A stretch of DNA of 64,000 bases. It comes from Jacaranda mimosifolia (taxonomy: Eukaryota > Streptophyta > Magnoliopsida > Lamiales > Bignoniaceae). Below are positions 24,001-34,123 of this stretch, in pieces. Both the position numbers and the translations under genes were made by a program. The DNA is taken from positions 13,807,001 through 13,871,000 of the forward strand of contig CM032128.1 in assembly GCA_018894105.1 (NCBI GenBank), written 5' to 3'. A model generated the notes under the pieces. The model made no database searches and was not told where the DNA came from. It saw only the letters and a program-made list of their open reading frames with translations. How positions within the stretch are numbered: the stretch's first letter is position 1; each line of letters opens with the position of its first letter.

Positions 24001-25594
24001 TGTAAAATATGCGTATTCCACTGGTTTTGTAAAATGTTCTTATCTAGTCTATTTTATAAAACTGATCAAAATCTTAGATTTTGAAAGCTGAATATTTCAT
24101 GAAATAATTTTGTTCACTGAGTTTCATTAAATCTAATCATGTTTATGAGTTCTAGAACTTTCTATGAAATTTATTTAAATGTAAAACGACTCTTCGCTGG
24201 TATGGGACAACATTGAGTTAGCCCTTTAAAGTATTGGACAAGAAATACTATTTTCTGGTTTTAGTTCGTAGATTTTGTAAGCTTCTTCCAATCTCCAATA
24301 CCCAGATATCTGACTTGTATTTTAGTTATTTGAATTCAGAACGAATATTCTTTTTATACTTGTATATTGCACTTCATTTCATTTTGATTCCTCCTATACA
24401 TGCAGATGCTTGCCTCACTGAGTCATTCGGACTCACCCTCTTTGTGTTGTTCTTTTTGTTCTTGGCCAGATTGAAGCATAGAAAGGCATCTTGAGCTTAG
24501 GCTACCCTTTTGGCATAGTGTAAATATTGTTACCATGATATCTATAACGGTAAGGATACGAGTTGTTATGGTTGAATTGTAATAGAGGGCATAGGTTAAG
24601 TTAGTGTCTTTTCTACTGCGAAGTATGTCAGGTTGGGGTCCTTGATGAGTGATGTATATATATAAGTTAAATTATTGGTCTTTGAGAAATTTTGACTTGT
24701 TATGAGAATTTAGGTTTTGCTTGTCATTTTCAGCATGACTAGCTTAATTTTTAAATTATAAAATTTCTTAGGTTGAGAATTTTGAAGGATGTAATTGTTT
24801 TCGGAAAAAAAATAGTATTGGAGTAGCACTTTGATCCGAAGCAAGCACCTCTCGGATAGGACGCTACAGTTTTGGGCTAACCAAATTGCGACATATGGCA
24901 TATCTATGTACGTGGACTTATCAAATCAAAGATATTTGATATTATCTCTTGATATTGACACTATTTTTTGATGTTTGATATCATTAAATCAAAGAAATAT
25001 GATATTATCTCTAGATATCGAAGCGATATCCTTAAAAAAAGTTGAAGTCAATCTAAAAGTCTCCTATCAAGAACCTATATAAAGGGGTGATCACAACTCA
25101 TTCCAGACACAACACAAACCCCAGAAAGTGAGACGAACTTTGGAGGGGTCTAGCAATTCTCTCAATTAAATTCAAGGAGATCTACGATGTTCAAAATGTT
25201 CTTTGCGGAGCTCATATATTTTGGCATTTGATTCCAAATTATGGTGCGAACCTCTCGAATTTGCATTATTTTATTCAAATTAAATTCAAGAAGATCCACA
25301 ACATTCAAGGCGTTCTTCACCGAACTTATATATTTTGGCATTTGATTCGAGATTAAGGTGCCAAGCCCTCAAATTAGCATTATTTTCTTCAAATCAAATT
25401 CAAGGAGATCTATAGTGTTCAAGCCATTCATCGCGGAGCTCATTAAATTTTAACATCATATTTGAAAGGGAGGAATTAGAGGATTAGATTAGAGAATGAA
25501 TCCACAATTGATAAGTTTAAATTTCATTTTATTTGTATCAATTTTTTTTCTTGTTATTTTATTTATTGCAGACAGAAATTTGAGCTTTAGTAAC

Positions 25595-25850
25595 TATAAC
25601 CTAAAAAGGACACCTAAGGGGAAGAAAAAAATACAGTTTAGAAATAAAGAAACAAAAACATCTAATGAGAGAACTTGTCATTATTGCACCAGAATCGGCC
25701 ATATAGCTTATAAATGTCCTATAAGAAAAGAAATTGGATTCAAATATGAGTGGGTACCAAAATCTAACATTTCAGGACCCAACAAAAAATGGTTACCTAA
25801 CAACACAAAATCTTGTGTTGTAGGAACTAGTCAAGAAAGTAGTTCAAATG
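25595..25850 (+). pseudogene. copia gag C-terminus with intact CCHC zinc knuckle
   Basis: This is the continuation of the gag started at 2206. After the gypsy target duplication the reading YNLKRTPKGKKK continues in phase. A perfect CX2CX4HX4C knuckle, CHYCTRIGHIAYKC, lies at 25676-25717. Such knuckles bind the RNA genome during packaging. A basic linker leads to the protease. The apparent start upstream at 25496 is inside the gypsy LTR and is not a real start. Confidence 0.85.
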
Positions 25851-26755
25851 GACCTATGGTATCTTGACAGTGGATGTTCCAGACACTGGACAAGAAACAA
25901 ATCATTCTATTCTAAAGTTCAAGAGTACAATGGAGGAAATACATTGTTTGTAGATAATAACAAAGGAAAAATCATTAGCAAAGAAACAGTAGGTAACAAG
26001 GATGGAACTTCCATTGAAAATGTTTGGTCGGTAGATGGGTTGGAACACAATCTTCTTAGTATAGGTCAATTATGCGATAGTAGATACCAGGTAAATTTTC
26101 AACCTTCTCAATGTGTGGTAACTAAGCATAAGGAAATTGTTTTCACTGCTATTAGAGAAAGGAACATATACTCCATAAATTTAGAAGATATATCCAAACT
26201 AAATGTTGAATGTTTAGTTGCCACTTATGAGCCGTGCTGGACATGGCATAGGCGTCTGGGTCATGCTAACATGAATCTCCTAAACCACTTAGTTAAAAAG
26301 GATTTAGTCAAAGGCATCCCTAAAGTTAAATTCACAAAAAATAGAATCTGTTATGTATGCGTGAAAGGCAAACAAATAAAAATATATTTTAAACCAATAA
26401 ATGACATTCAATCTTCCAAACCTCTGGAACTTCTCCATCTTTATCTATTTGGACCCATGAAAACTCATTCACTTGGAGGAAATAAATATGTGTTTGTAAT
26501 AGTAGACGACTTTACTCGCTTTACTTGGGTACGATTCCTATCACATAAAAATAAAGCCTTGCGTCACTTCATCACCCTCACAAAAATCCTTCAGAATGAA
26601 AAGGGCTATACGATTAAAACCATCAAAAGCGATCATGGAATGGAATTTGATGATCACAGTTTTGCTACTTTCTATAATGAATTTGGTTATGCTCACAATT
26701 TTCTACTGCAAAAACACCCCAACAAAATTGGGTAGTTGAAAGAAAAAACAAAGTT
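25848..26755 (+). pseudogene. copia protease and integrase
   Basis: This is the longest open part of the copia pol (295 codons). WYLDSGCSRHWT holds the protease catalytic Asp at residue 7 (codon 25866). The GAG-pre-integrase zinc domain follows: WHRRLGHANM and CYVC, so the HHCC set is present. The integrase core reads LHLYLFGP where the family has DLFGP, so the first catalytic Asp is Tyr (codon 26442). The second Asp is kept in IKSDHGMEF (codon 26631). The third catalytic residue, the Glu of VVERKN, lies past a frameshift at about 26700, and the preceding QQNG reads QQNW. The integrase would therefore be inactive. Confidence 0.88.
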
Positions 26756-27380
26756 CTACAAGAAATGGCTCGAACAATGCTGAATGAATATAACCTTCCT
26801 AAATTCCTTTGGGTGGAAGCTATAAACACATCTTGCTATGTTATCAACCGAGTCTTCTTAAGGCCATTTTTCCAAAAGACTCCCTATGAACTCTAGAAAG
26901 GTAAGATACCCAATATCTTTCATTTTGGTGTATTTAGATGTAAATGTCACATTTTGAATGATAGGGAACATCTTGCCAATTTCAATTCCAAATATAACGA
27001 AGGCACAAACAGTAAAGCTTATAGGGTTTACAATAAAAGAAAAAAGGCAATACAACAATCCATATATGTGGTATTTGATGAAACTAACCTTTTACTAACC
27101 AAGGACACCTTGAGCATAGAAACTGCAAGTTTTGACCAAGTTATAGAAATGCTAAATCAAGAAAGAGAAGCAGAACTAACAGAAATTCAAAATACTACTG
27201 AACCAGTTTCAACTACTAGTAGAACTTCCAACGAAGATAGAGAGAACAAGTTAGAAAATTCAAACATGTATCAAGTCATCCAACAAACAATATCATTGGA
27301 GATCTAGCAGCTGGAATAACTACAAGGTCTAAATCCAGAAATAATGATTCCCAATACTCTGACCATGTGTTTTTATCCTA
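26756..27380 (+). pseudogene. copia integrase C-terminus and linker
   Basis: Homology continues as MARTMLNEYNLPKFLWVEA, then CYVINRVFLRP and KTPYEL followed by a TAG, the conserved end of the copia integrase core. The frame open from 26954 to 27307 then reads a GKxx-type C-terminal domain (KAYRVYNKR, VVFDETN) and an acidic Ser/Thr/Glu-rich linker before RT. Stops at 26896 and 27306 break it. Confidence 0.75.
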
Positions 27381-28890
27381 TGCAGAACCTAGCAACATAA
27401 AAGAGGCTTTAAATGATGAATCTTGGGTTAATGCAATGAAAGATTAGCTTCATCAGTTTGAGAAAAATCATGTATGGACCTTAGTCAAAAGACCCAATAA
27501 TCATACTATAATTGGAACTAAATAGGTCATCCGAAATAAAATGGACGAACAAGGTAATGTTGTTAAAAACAAATAAGGTTTGTAGCCAAAGGGTAGTCTC
27601 AACAAGAGGGTATCAACTTTGATGAAACTTATGTACCTATTGAACGTCTTGAATCAATTTGCACGTTATTAGCTTATGCATCATATAAAAACTTTACGTG
27701 GTTCCAAATGGACATCAAAAGTACCTTTTTAAATGGTTACTTAAAAGAAGAAGTTTTTGTGGAATAGCTCCTAGGTTTTAAAAACTCAAAATTTTCAAAT
27801 CATGTTTTCAATTAAGCTCTTTATGGTTTAAAACAAGCACCTAGAGCATGGTATGAACATTTAAGCACTTCTCTAATGTCAAAAGTTTTTTGCATGGGTA
27901 AAGTGGACACCACTCTTTTTACAAATACTTCAAATGGTCTCTTACCACTTGTTCAAGTATATGTGGATGATATAATTTTTAGGAAACTCTAAAAGAACTT
28001 TGTGATGAATTTTCATCATGCATAAAAAATGAGTTTGAAATAAGTTTTATGGGTGAGTTGAATTTTTTCCTTGGGCAAATTAGACAAACTTCAAAGAAAT
28101 TTTCCTCACAAGAAAAATATACTAAAGAATTTTTAAAGAAATACAGGATGGAAGATTGTAAAGAATCCAGTGTTCCTATGGCATCTTATACCAAGTTGGA
28201 ACTTGACTCTAAAGGAAACATTATTGATAAATCAGTGTACCGGGGCATGATTGGAAGCATGCTATACCAAACTTCCAATCGACCAGATATACTATTCGCA
28301 TCTAGTCTTTGTGCACGGTTTTAAGGACAGCTAAAGGAATCTCATCTCATGGCCGTTAAACAAATTCTTCGTTATCTCAAAGGAATAGTTAGCCATGGTA
28401 TTTGGTATCCTTACTCTAAAACCTTTAACTTGGTTAGTTTTTCTAATGCTGACTATGCAAGGTGTAAAATTGACCGAAAAAGTACACCTGGAACTTGTCT
28501 TGTAAGTTGGTGCAGCAATAAATAAAGCGTAGTTACCACATCAACCACCAAGGCTAAATACATGGTGCTAGGTAATTGTTGCTTACAGGTATTGTACATG
28601 AAACAAACTCTTAGTTATTTTGAATTAAACTTTTCTTGCATTCCCATTCGTTGTGACAATACAAGTGCCATTAACATAAAAAAAATCCAGTATATCACTT
28701 ACGCACAAATCATATAGAAATTAGGCACCACTTTTTAAAAGACCATATTCAAAAGGGTGATGTGTGTATAAATTTTGTTGAATCAAAAAATCAATTAGTA
28801 GATATCTTCACCAAACCTCTTCCTAAGGACAGATTTTGTTTTCTTAAAAATAAACTAAGGATAGTCTCATTCATCATCTACATACTTGTA
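27381..28890 (+). pseudogene. copia reverse transcriptase and RNase H
   Basis: RT begins with IKEALNDESWVNAMKD, a stop, and FEKNHVWTLV. MDIKSTFLNGYL is the first active-site motif (Ala to Ser). LYGLKQAPRAWYE follows, then the active-site YVDD at 27960-27971, which is intact. The frame at 28049-28324 carries GELNFFLGQI, RGMIGSMLYQTSNRPDI and the CARF motif. RNase H follows as LVSFSNADYARCKIDRKSTPGTC, where the first catalytic Asp reads Asn, then KAKYMVLGNCC, where the Glu of AEY reads Lys, then CDNTSAI. Several in-frame stops and at least two frameshifts are present. Confidence 0.88.
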
Positions 28891-29223
28891 TAACATTGGT
28901 AAGAACAGTACTGCACATCGTGGAACTTTTTGGTGATGATGGGAAGACATAGTGGATGATCTGAAAATTTGCTGCTATGATCTATTGCTTTAGTTAAACT
29001 ATTATCTTTTGACAACTAAGTACTATTATCAAAACTTGAACTCTATATTGATGCTTGTAGTTTCGAATCATATTATATCTTATGGTATGATGCAATGATG
29101 TTTTTAATCTTTTTTGCTTGATAAAAAAAAAAGATGCTAGAACTCTTTTTGATAGGGGAGAATCACTACACTTATTCGCAGGGGGAGTACGGCAAAATAA
29201 GGCATCATCAAAAAGGGGAAGAT
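28891..29223 (+). other. copia 3' untranslated region with repeated polypurine tracts
   Basis: About 330 bp lie between RNase H and the 3' LTR. GGGGAGAATC (29156), CAGGGGGAGTACGG (29180) and CATCATCAAAAAGGGGAAGA ending at 29222 make a set of purine tracts. Such a set is a known feature of Sirevirus elements. The last one abuts the LTR and would prime plus-strand synthesis. No envelope-like gene is present. Confidence 0.7.
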
Positions 29224-29577
29224 TGTTAGAATCTATTTTTTGATTAGTTTTGATTATCCTTATTTTATATAAATTATTTTATTGAATCTACTGATATATT
29301 TGCTTGATTTATATCTTCATAATTAAAGAAAATAGTCTTTAGAAAGTTGGCATAGGAATTATCTTGATTATGCTCTTCGCCCATTTCTTCTCCACCCACG
29401 CTGGTACACTGTGCCGTCGGCTGCTTTCCCCAAAACCAGATTCCATCTTCCCACTCGTTACTCAATCTCAACCATCATCCACCTTTTAAATCTTATGTCT
29501 AGGTTTCTCGCGCATCTCATGGAGACCCTCTTGCTCAGTAGGGTGAGAAGGATTCGATTTTTTAAGACCCCAATGGG

Positions 29578-30951
29578 TTGAAAGTTGGCTCAATTTCATT
29601 AGTAGAAGATAAAACCTCTATTTCTCTATTAGTTGAAGAAGTTCAAGAATTTTCAGCCTATTTTCAACATACCCTTGTCGGAAAATTTTCTTATGGAATG
29701 CCAAAGCCTTCGTCGATTGTTCAATCCTTCGAGAAATTAAAGCTTTTCAGGGGATTCTCCATCCATGTTCTCAGTCCCAAGCATATTGTTATTATTTTGA
29801 GCTCTCTAGAGGATTACTCGATACTTAGACTGAAAACGGAGTGGCTTACCGATGGCCTTCCCATGAAAACACTGAAATGGTCACCAAACTTCAATCCCCT
29901 CCATAAGCCAGTGATGGTCCCGATCTGGATTTGGTTGTCTGGGCTCTCACTGTATCTCTTCAATGGTAGATTTATGTGCACTATTGGTGAATTGCTTGGT
30001 AACCCCATAAGGATAGATGAGGCAACTCTCTAAAGAAAGCGGATTACATTTGCTAGAATTTGTGTGGAGATCGATGTAACTGAGGCATTGAATAAAGAGA
30101 TTGAGGTGAACTAGGGTTCCTCTTCCTTTTTATTTAAAATCATCTATGAAAGAATCCCAAGTTATTGTGCCCATTGCAAGCATATCGGGTATGATGTTTC
30201 AGGTTGCTATATAAGAGGAAATGCTCCTAGACCTCAAAAGAGAAAAGCCTTTGTTAAGTCACAGTAGGTTCAAGACAAAGGGAAACTAGTTGAAGCTGTT
30301 AGCCGAAAAGATATTTCTTCAAGCCTGGGTCAGTTCAACAAAGTTGAGCCAAGTGGATCAAAATCTTCAATTGTTTAGGTATCAAACCAATTTACATTGT
30401 TGTAGGAAAATACAACAGATTTGAATAATATTTGATGGCCTTGTAAATGTGAATGTTGCTGAAAATGTGAATGGATGTGCTATTGATAAAAATTCTAAAG
30501 TTAATGAGAATGTGGGAGATGGAAATAGTGGTTCTGTGAATGTTGAAGTTGTTGCAATGAGCTCATTTTCTATTTGTAATTTGGATGAGATACATGTTAT
30601 TGTTTCTAATGATCAGGTTAATTCATTTTGTATCAACACTAATGGGGTGTTCTACTATGGCCTCAATAGACTCTTTAATGAGGGATTTGGGGTTGATGAT
30701 CCCTCTATTCTCCAACTTTTTCCTCCTACAAATTTCCCTTCATCGAGTCCTGCACCTTCTCCCTCTTCACTCCCCCTCCCTAATCACTTTGCTCAAGCCC
30801 CTCCATTCTATGCTTCACCAAATTCATCCTTTCATCCATCGTATTAGTCCCACCAGATTGCTACTCCTTTACAAATCCTCCCTCCACCTAGTTATTTTCC
30901 TATCCTTTACTCTTCACCTAATCTCGATGAAGACCTTGCCTTTGACCCATC
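29578..30951 (+). pseudogene. LINE ORF1: DUF4283-like domain and CCHC-type zinc motif
   Basis: This is the plant L1 ORF1 protein, expected to bind the LINE RNA. The open part from 29578 (151 codons) fits the DUF4283 pattern: FQHTLVGKF near the start, a stretch ending DYSILRLKTEW, PIWIWLSGLSLYLFN, then ELLGNPIRID. A stop lies at 30031. The homology continues with KRITFARICVEIDVTEAL and, at about 30150-30215, a knuckle CAHCKHIGYDVSGC in which the usual His is Tyr. A further open frame (30449-30847) is Asn/Ser/Pro-rich. Stops at 30031, 30113, 30267, 30378 and 30845 break it. The true start lies upstream of 29578. Confidence 0.75.
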
Positions 30952-31779
30952 TAGGAGTGTAAACAGATATTAAATGGATCGGATACACTATTTTCATATT
31001 CATATCCATTTAACTTTTTGAATATTCGAATATGAATACGAATTTGATGGATATTTAAAAATGATATCTGAATTCATTTCCATCGGATATCGATCGAATT
31101 CGGATATATCCGTATTCGATTATAATTATTCAGATTTATTCATATTTTATTAAACTTATCCATATTCGAATTATTTTTTTATATTCATATTCGATGATAA
31201 TTATTTAGATATCTATTTACAAATATCCAAATACATGAATCTATGAACCTATAACAAATACATATTTTAATTAATAGAAGGAATTATATAATTTCATTAA
31301 AAAGAAAGCAATCAAACAAATAACATAATTTCTAATTAATAATTAACTTTATAATTGATTATTAGTACTTATTAATAATAATGGAATTGACGTATAATAA
31401 TTACCAAGTCAACCAACAATAATTATGTTGATTAACTTTTATTCTTCAATTTTTTCCTCTATATTATAATAAATTTTTAAATTTATTCTTTTTTCTTCAT
31501 AATTCTTTAATTATAATTTATATATATACATATATGGATTATGAGATTTTTATTAAAAATATATAAATAATATATTATTTAATAAATATATATTTGGAGC
31601 GGATATTAAACGAATTGGATATGCATTTATCATATCCGTATCCATTTATAATCGAATATCTACTAATCGAATATGGATAATATTCACTTTAAATGGATGC
31701 GGATAAATTTTGTATAAACGGATACGAATGCGAATGGTAAATGAATTTTTGAATATCCATTTACAGCCCTAGACCCATC
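30944..31779. mobile_element. hAT-type non-autonomous element inside the LINE
   Basis: The ends are TAGGAGTGTAAAC at 30952 and its imperfect complement GTTTACAGCCCTA-like sequence ending at 31771. The 8-bp target duplication GACCCATC at 30944-30951 and 31772-31779 is exact. The 820-bp interior is rich in GGATAT/ATTCGAAT repeats and has no transposase. Eight-base duplications and TAGGG(N)TGTAAA ends are characteristic of plant hAT MITE-like families. Confidence 0.88.
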
Positions 31780-31955
31780 TGCACACCTATCAACTGAAGA
31801 TGTTTTTCAGGATGCTCAGGATGTCGTCCATATTCAGAGAGCTGAATATGATAATGAATGGGCCTATAGGGAAATGGAATCTTGTAGTAGGAAAAGGTCT
31901 AAAAGGCTCAGAGGTGGGGCAGCGTTCCTATTACCATTGATGCTAATGTTTGACA
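31780..31955 (+). pseudogene. LINE ORF1, C-terminal end
   Basis: After the hAT insert the LINE ORF1 reading resumes with SAHLSTEDVFQD and an Arg/Lys-rich stretch near 31885-31915 (SRKRSKRLRGG). The join falls in the same short motif (DPS) that was duplicated with the target site, so the hAT interrupted this coding region. Confidence 0.6.
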
Positions 31956-33607
31956 GTTTCGCTTTGAAATGCGACTTGATTTTTTTGGCTTAAATTACAG
32001 TTTTACCTTTACTTAAATTGAAACTTTTTGCTGTTTGCACTAACTATTTTGGATCAAAACAATTCTGGTTGTTTTGAAATGTTGTGTGTTGTTGTGGCTT
32101 GCACCTGTTGTTCTATGGCTTTGTTTCAATATAATGCTAGTTTGGTTACCCCAATTTTTAATCATATATGTGACAGTTTTTGGTGTGATATTAACTAGTT
32201 TGGTTTTGGAATTTTGAATTGCTCTGTGGTTGATAAATTATTTGCCCTGACTGCAAGCAAATGATGTGTTTCAATTAATTCTTTAAGATTACTAGGTGTT
32301 ATTCTGCCTCAGAATTATTCTAGCATCTAGTCAAGTTTGGCTGAATGGATTTTGCTATTACAGTAGTTCAGAATCTATCCTTGTGTTTGTTGAATGGATT
32401 GGTTTTGCAACTAAATAAATTAGATTTATTTTTGTTTTGAATGGAGATCTTGATGCTGAATTTAATTGGTGGATTTTGTTGATCTTTGGGACATAATTTT
32501 GTTCCAGAATTATCCTGGATGCTACAAACTGTTTGGTGTTGATTTCAAATTGCTTTGCAATGGCTTACTGTGGCTCTTATCGGGGACCAAGGAATTTTTC
32601 TGGTTAATGGATTTTATTTTGCTGCTGTACTGTATTTGGTTCTCTGGTGCTGCATTGGAGCTCTTATTTTGCTGTCAGTTAATTATGCAAGGTGCAAAAT
32701 TCTGGTTTGGTTCTAATGAGTTTATTGCTGAATGAGATTTGTGATTTTGATTTGGAAATGTTTTCAGTCTTTGAATCTTGCTGCACAGGTTCAAATATTG
32801 TTGATTTGCAGGCTGCTAAATGAGATTGGTGGTCTCCTCTTGATCTTACTTTAATGCATGCATATATTGTTTTGGCGCCTAATGGTGGATGAGAAGCCCA
32901 GGGTATCTGATTGCTCCTTTTGTCTTATTTTGTTTGAATGGGCATTGGGTGTTCAATTTTGCTATGAGGTAGATTTGAACCCTTGTTGATTAGAGGGTTC
33001 AGGCTGAAAATTCTTTGCTGGAAAGGGTTTCGATCCCAACCCTTTTGACGTCAATTGCAAATGTTTTAGATATATGGTGATTTAAATTTTGCTGCCAATT
33101 GGATTCGAACCTACCCACTTTGGCACTTCAATTTTAATCTTCAACAAATTGCGGATGTTGGGACTTGATACTAACTAGACTCCTAATGTTGTATTTGATA
33201 GCAAATTTGAGACACTCACTCGAGACAAGAACTTGGTAGCATTAAATAGTATAATTTTTTTTGAAGAAACTGGGATTCTAAGTTGGTACCTTGGGCACTG
33301 AAAGTCTTTTCCAAATTGATATGCTACTAATTCAAACTTGGGCGGTCCTTGGAGTCTTCATCTCGGTAGCAAGCAAATCAACCAATTGTGCAATCATATT
33401 GTCATGGATTGGGCCTCAAGATTTAGAGGACACTAATTAATTAATTGGGCCTTTAAATTACTGTTTTAGAAAATTAGCTGCTAATGATTTACTTTCATTT
33501 TGGTTTTGTTTGGTAAGGGAAGTAAGTACTTCCTTGTTTTATTTTACCAAAACTCTTGTGACTTGTAATTCTCCTTTTAGTATCTAATATATCTTGAACC
33601 TTTATTT
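31956..33607 (+). other. LINE 3' non-coding region
   Basis: T- and G-rich, intron-like sequence of about 1.65 kb leads to the poly-A tract. I searched it by eye for RT motifs such as an A/F-x-DD box and found none. This is long for a plant L1 3' UTR. Confidence 0.5.
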
Positions 33608-34123
33608 AAAAAAAAAAAAAAAAGGAAAATTGACTGCGTGTAGTGAAATTCCAGCATCAATTCAGGCAACTTTCATTTGGAAACAATTTACAACCCTTAT
33701 CGTACTTAAACCAAGACTTGTTGCAATGGTAGATAGCGAGTATCTTTGCTCAATAAAAAAATTTATATACTCTCAAGATTAGTCTCTCCTCAAATAATTG
33801 TTATAGACTAGCCAAGTTGGGTATTGTTGCTAGCAAGGTGTTGAAGGATCAATTTTGACTATTGTACTTTTGTACTAATCCTCTCTTTGAGCAAAGTGCA
33901 CGTTTAAAATCTTAAGTTTTGTAGCTTAGGTAGTGAAATAGGCTTGCCAAACCACTATAAGTCCTTTGTCTCATTTACTATATCATTTTCTACTTATGTT
34001 GTTATTGGAACTTTAGTGATAGTTGGAAGTTCCAATTCATCATTTTCCTCAAATATCTTGCTATAAGTTATTAGACTCATTTGAGTCACCTTCCCTTTTA
34101 GGATTCTATATTCTTTCATATAG

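Larger units (their letters stand above)
19941..24868 (+). mobile_element. 4.9-kb gypsy-type solo LTR with internal tandem duplication
   Basis: The insert begins TTTAACACTCG and ends GGACGCTACA, resembling the TGTAACACCC...TTACA ends of long gypsy LTRs, with the first G mutated. It is flanked by GTTTT on both sides. It has no gag or pol and no primer site, as expected for a solo LTR left by LTR-LTR recombination. CACTGAGTCATTCGGACTCACC near the right end is typical of Tekay/Del-type LTRs. A 1.86-kb internal duplication (20131-21994 and 21995-23793) inflates it; without it the LTR would be about 3.07 kb. Long open frames on both strands inside it occur in both copies but carry no known domain. 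Confidence 0.75.
19715..25589 (+). repeat. nested gypsy 3' LTR, split by a solo LTR
   Basis: The left part is 19715-19940 and the right part 24874-25589. Together they match the 944-bp 5' LTR at 3494. The break is marked by the direct repeat GTTTT at 19936-19940 and 24869-24873. Confidence 0.88.
3489..25594 (+). mobile_element. Ty3/gypsy LTR element nested in copia gag
   Basis: Seen: the LTR pair starts TGTAGAC at 3494 and 19715 and ends CTTA at about 4437 and CTTTA at 25589. The 5-bp target duplication GTAAC is at 3489-3493 and 25590-25594. A purine tract AAAGTGGGGGCATT precedes the 3' LTR. Each LTR is about 943 bp once the nested solo LTR is removed. The interior holds a gypsy-type gag remnant but no pol of this element; most of the 15-kb interior is other mobile DNA. 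It is therefore either a non-autonomous derivative or one whose pol was lost. Its own 3' LTR is split at 19936. Confidence 0.9.
29374..33623 (+). mobile_element. L1-type LINE derivative, ORF1 only, with poly-A tail
   Basis: The insert starts CTCTTCGCCCATTTC and ends in an A tract (33608-33623) preceded by CTAATATATCTTGAACC, like plant L1 3' ends. It encodes an ORF1-like protein (29578-31950) followed by about 1.65 kb without coding capacity. No endonuclease, reverse transcriptase or RNase H motif is visible. Excluding the hAT insert it is about 3.4 kb, against 6-7 kb for complete plant L1 elements. It could be an internally deleted copy or an ORF1-only family moved in trans. There is no target duplication; the LTR lost about 37 bp instead. 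Confidence 0.8.
29224..34118 (+). repeat. copia 3' LTR, split by a LINE
   Basis: The left part is 29224-29373, equal to 1431-1580 of the 5' LTR. The right part is 33624-34118, equal to 1620-2121. About 37 bp of LTR (1581-1617) are missing at the break. The 3' end is flanked by TATAG. Confidence 0.9.
1426..34123 (+). mobile_element. Ty1/copia LTR retrotransposon, Sirevirus-like, expanded by nested insertions
   Basis: Seen: LTRs start TGTTAGAATCT at 1431 and 29224 and end TTCTTTCA at 2121 and 34118. The 5-bp direct repeat TATAG lies at 1426-1430 and 34119-34123. A primer-binding site similar to the initiator-Met complement follows the 5' LTR, and a polypurine tract precedes the 3' LTR. Coding order is gag, protease, integrase, RT, RNase H, which is the copia order. 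The gag type, the WYLDSGCSRH protease motif and the repeated purine tracts with CATCATCAAAAAGGGG before the 3' LTR are typical of the Sirevirus lineage; the lineage is inference. Without nested insertions the element would be about 6.3 kb. The first 60 LTR bases differ at about six positions between copies, so the element is not recent. Many stops make it non-autonomous. Confidence 0.92.

Noticed and set aside
25496..25594. Apparent N-terminal hydrophobic segment before the copia zinc knuckle, which could be taken for a signal peptide
   Set aside because: It is the end of the gypsy 3' LTR read through by chance; the real upstream gag sequence lies at 2206-3488.
30585..30962. 125-codon plus-strand frame with Leu- and His-rich product
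   Set aside because: It overlaps the LINE ORF1 in another frame and ends in the hAT terminus; Ser/Pro-rich ORF1 coding gives Leu/His in the shifted frame.
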